This document shows, in pieces, positions 62,550-64,000 of a DNA stretch of 64,000 nt (positions are counted from its first letter, which is position 1; the number at the start of each line of letters is the position of its first letter). The stretch is from CAYQNU01 sp964419055 (GTDB lineage: Bacteria; Bacteroidota; Bacteroidia; Flavobacteriales_D; Parvicellaceae), in assembly GCA_964419055.1 (NCBI GenBank), contig CAYQNU010000001.1, forward strand, positions 1 to 64,000, written 5' to 3'. The notes under the pieces are model-generated. The model did not search any database. It had not been told where the DNA came from and worked only from the letters and a program-made list of their open reading frames with translations. Both the position numbers and the translations under genes were made by a program.

Positions 62550-63594
62550 ATTCAATAAAATTTGTGTAAACATTCTCGGTATTACAAAGCATACTGCCCC
62601 ATGAAAAACCTACCCCAAATCCTGCCAAAAGTAAGGTTAATTTTTTAGTTTTTACTTCATTGCTTAATTTAGAACATATGGTCAACGGTATTGAAGCGGA
62701 ACTTGTATTTCCAAAATGTTCAATTGAATAAGGAACTTTTTCGATGGGTAATTTTAGTTTTTTTCTAATGCTTTCATTGATTAATTTATTGGCCTGATGC
62801 ATGACCACATAATCTATTTCATCCAAACTTTGATGAGCATGTTCCAATAAATTTTTAATATTGGGAGCCGCCTCTCTTAGGGCAAAATTGAAAATTTCCA
62901 TTCCGTCTAACGCTAAGTGTTTTTCGGCACGCACTACCCCTTTTTCATATTCAATTAGTGTGTCGGAATCTTTTGAATATGGAAATCTTGAATGTCCATG
63001 TTTAATTTTTATTGCAGATTGACCACTTCCGTCACTTTGTAAATTAAAATACCAATTAGGGCTTCCAAATGTATATGAAATCAATGTAGCGGAACCCGCA
63101 TCACCAAAAAGTGGATACGTACTTTTATCTGTATAAGCTGTTGAAATGGTTGATTTATCCCCAACCAACAACAACGCTTTTTTTAACTGACCCGACTGCA
63201 TCATGTTGCTAATGATAGATAAACCATATACATATCCTGAACATCCTAAACTAACATCAAAAGCCATGCATGACTTTGAAAGCCCAAGTCGCTCTTGAAG
63301 AATAATGGCTGTAGCTGGCAGAAAATAATCAGGTGACTGAGAAACAAAAATTAGCAGGTCAATTTCATCTTTACAAGAACTTTTCTTTAAAATATCTTGA
63401 GCAGCTTTAAAACATAAATCAGAACAAGCTGTATTTTCATCGGCTACTCTGCGTTCAATAATTCCAGTAGTTTTTGTAAATAAGTCTTGCTCTTCCTTTG
63501 TTATAAGATTGTAGGATTGGGTAGTAATGATGTTTTTTGGAACACAACTTACTATAGCATCGATAGTACAATTATTACAAATTTGATGTGCCAA
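62542..63594 (-). CDS. Ketoacyl-ACP synthase III (FabH-like)
   Basis: The 350-residue thiolase-fold enzyme has the full catalytic triad: Cys118 in SLGCSGYVYG, His266 in VMHQANK and Asn296 in FGNTSSAS. It condenses a short acyl-CoA with malonyl-ACP to start or extend a short chain. It lies one base after the acyl carrier protein gene and before the SDR, and a second copy follows upstream past the ACP. Clustered with glycan genes, it is more likely a specialised acyl supplier than housekeeping FabH. Confidence 0.92.
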   Translation of the reverse strand: MAHQICNNCTIDAIVSCVPKNIITTQSYNLITKEEQDLFTKTTGIIERRVADENTACSDLCFKAAQDILKKSSCKDEIDLLIFVSQSPDYFLPATAIILQERLGLSKSCMAFDVSLGCSGYVYGLSIISNMMQSGQLKKALLLVGDKSTISTAYTDKSTYPLFGDAGSATLISYTFGSPNWYFNLQSDGSGQSAIKIKHGHSRFPYSKDSDTLIEYEKGVVRAEKHLALDGMEIFNFALREAAPNIKNLLEHAHQSLDEIDYVVMHQANKLINESIRKKLKLPIEKVPYSIEHFGNTSSASIPLTICSKLSNEVKTKKLTLLLAGFGVGFSWGSMLCNTENVYTNFIEYD

Positions 63595-63595
63595 C

Positions 63596-63829
63596 TCAAT
63601 TTATTTTTGATTGAACAAGGGTGTATAAGTCTTCAATGGTCTGAGTTTGTTTTAACTCAGCAGCATTCAATATTAAATCATAATGAGTATCAACAAATGC
63701 TATTACAATGAGAGCATGCATACTACTCCACCCTTCAATCTCACGATAATGGGTAGAAGGAGTCAACGTACCTGGAGTTATTTCTTCAAATTCCAATTCC
63801 AAATTTCTTGTAAATGCTTCAATTGTCAT
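63596..63829 (-). CDS. Acyl carrier protein
   Basis: The 77-residue protein has the acyl carrier fold and a phosphopantetheine serine at Ser36 in EGWSSMHALI (the usual DSL/DSM reads SSM here). It would carry the growing or modified acyl chain made by the two neighbouring ketoacyl synthases. It ends one base before the synthase and starts 16 bases after the second. It differs from housekeeping AcpP, which has the DSL motif. Confidence 0.83.
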   Translation of the reverse strand: MTIEAFTRNLELEFEEITPGTLTPSTHYREIEGWSSMHALIVIAFVDTHYDLILNAAELKQTQTIEDLYTLVQSKIN

Positions 63830-63845
63830 AATCTCAAATTATTCT

Positions 63846-64000
63846 TTAATATTCCATAATGGTTCCTCCCCAACTGTAACCTATGCCAAAACCTACCAAC
63901 ATTATTTTCATCCCTCTCTTTAATTTTCCATTTAATTCAGCATCTAAAAGTGCTACTGGAATACTAGACGAAACAGAATTCCCAAAGTTTTCTAAATTTA
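63846..64000 (-). CDS. Second ketoacyl-ACP synthase III (C-terminal part, runs off the window)
   Basis: The last 50 codons of a FabH-like protein are visible on the minus strand: NFGNSVSSSIPVALLDA, then VGFGIGYSWGGTIMEY and a TAA stop at 63846-63848. The Asn of the catalytic triad is present in NFGNSVSSS. The rest lies beyond base 64000. It is paralogous to the synthase at 62542-63594, and the acyl carrier protein gene sits between them. Confidence 0.88.
   Translation of the reverse strand, partial: NLENFGNSVSSSIPVALLDAELNGKLKRGMKIMLVGFGIGYSWGGTIMEY

Overview
The window is a stretch of AT-rich chromosome from a member of the Bacteroidota, most likely the Flavobacteriales. The support is GldH, two type IX secretion (T9SS) type A C-terminal domains and one gliding-type (type B) domain, the PSP1/RicT-GldH pair, DUF2480, DUF4292, DUF4920, DUF5686 and DUF5916 proteins, a split GlsA/GlsB aminolipid pair, and promoters with the Bacteroidota -7 word TAnnTTTG instead of E. 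coli-type boxes. I see no rRNA, tRNA, CRISPR array, IS element or prophage. No gene-free stretch exceeds about 235 bases.

Layout. 0-8 kb: a GxxExxY gene flanked by inverted CACATAGG words, the glsB/glsA aminolipid genes, a DUF4920 lipoprotein, a secreted GH31 enzyme with sulfoquinovosidase residues, a haem lipoprotein, and an AAA/DUF4143 ATPase. 8-13 kb: glutathione peroxidase, DUF2480, a DUF59 Fe-S factor, a DsbA-like protein and a large T9SS substrate. 13-23 kb: pepA, pdxA, ricT, gldH, gcvP, a strongly terminated T9SS surface protein and a phosphatase lipoprotein. 23-30 kb: the tight minus-strand run tatC, DUF5686, lptB, ompA-like, tsaB, then a small membrane protein overlapping a cytochrome c lipoprotein. 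30-35 kb: a flippase and a DUF5916 outer-membrane protein.

34.7-44 kb is a signalling and surface-protein block. It holds a propeller-type LytS-like sensor kinase, an unknown secreted protein, a LytTR response regulator, a leucine-rich T9SS protein, a small membrane protein and a WG-repeat protein. Similar direct repeats with a 21-bp period lie before the secreted-protein gene and the leucine-rich gene and are good candidates for the LytTR operator. 44-51 kb is a minus-strand envelope operon (EnvC-like, DUF4292, TPR lipoprotein, nucleotidyltransferase) plus an MsbA-like exporter. yebC and a small secreted protein follow.

52.4-64 kb is the most unusual part and continues past the right edge. 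It contains three consecutive sulfotransferases, an MBOAT O-acyltransferase with its SGNH partner, three Asp/Asn beta-hydroxylase-fold (LpxO-like) dioxygenases, a GNAT, a membrane glycosyltransferase 2, an SDR, two ketoacyl synthase III genes (one cut by the edge) and an acyl carrier protein. I read it as a locus that makes a dedicated acyl group and decorates a surface glycan or lipid by acylation, hydroxylation and sulfation. That reading is inference from gene families.

A second theme is short repeats. Two sites (1.7 kb and 44.1 kb) have a near-identical 18-bp palindrome flanked on both sides by tandem short words, with different words at each site. At 1.7 kb the element supplies the last codons and stop of glsA.
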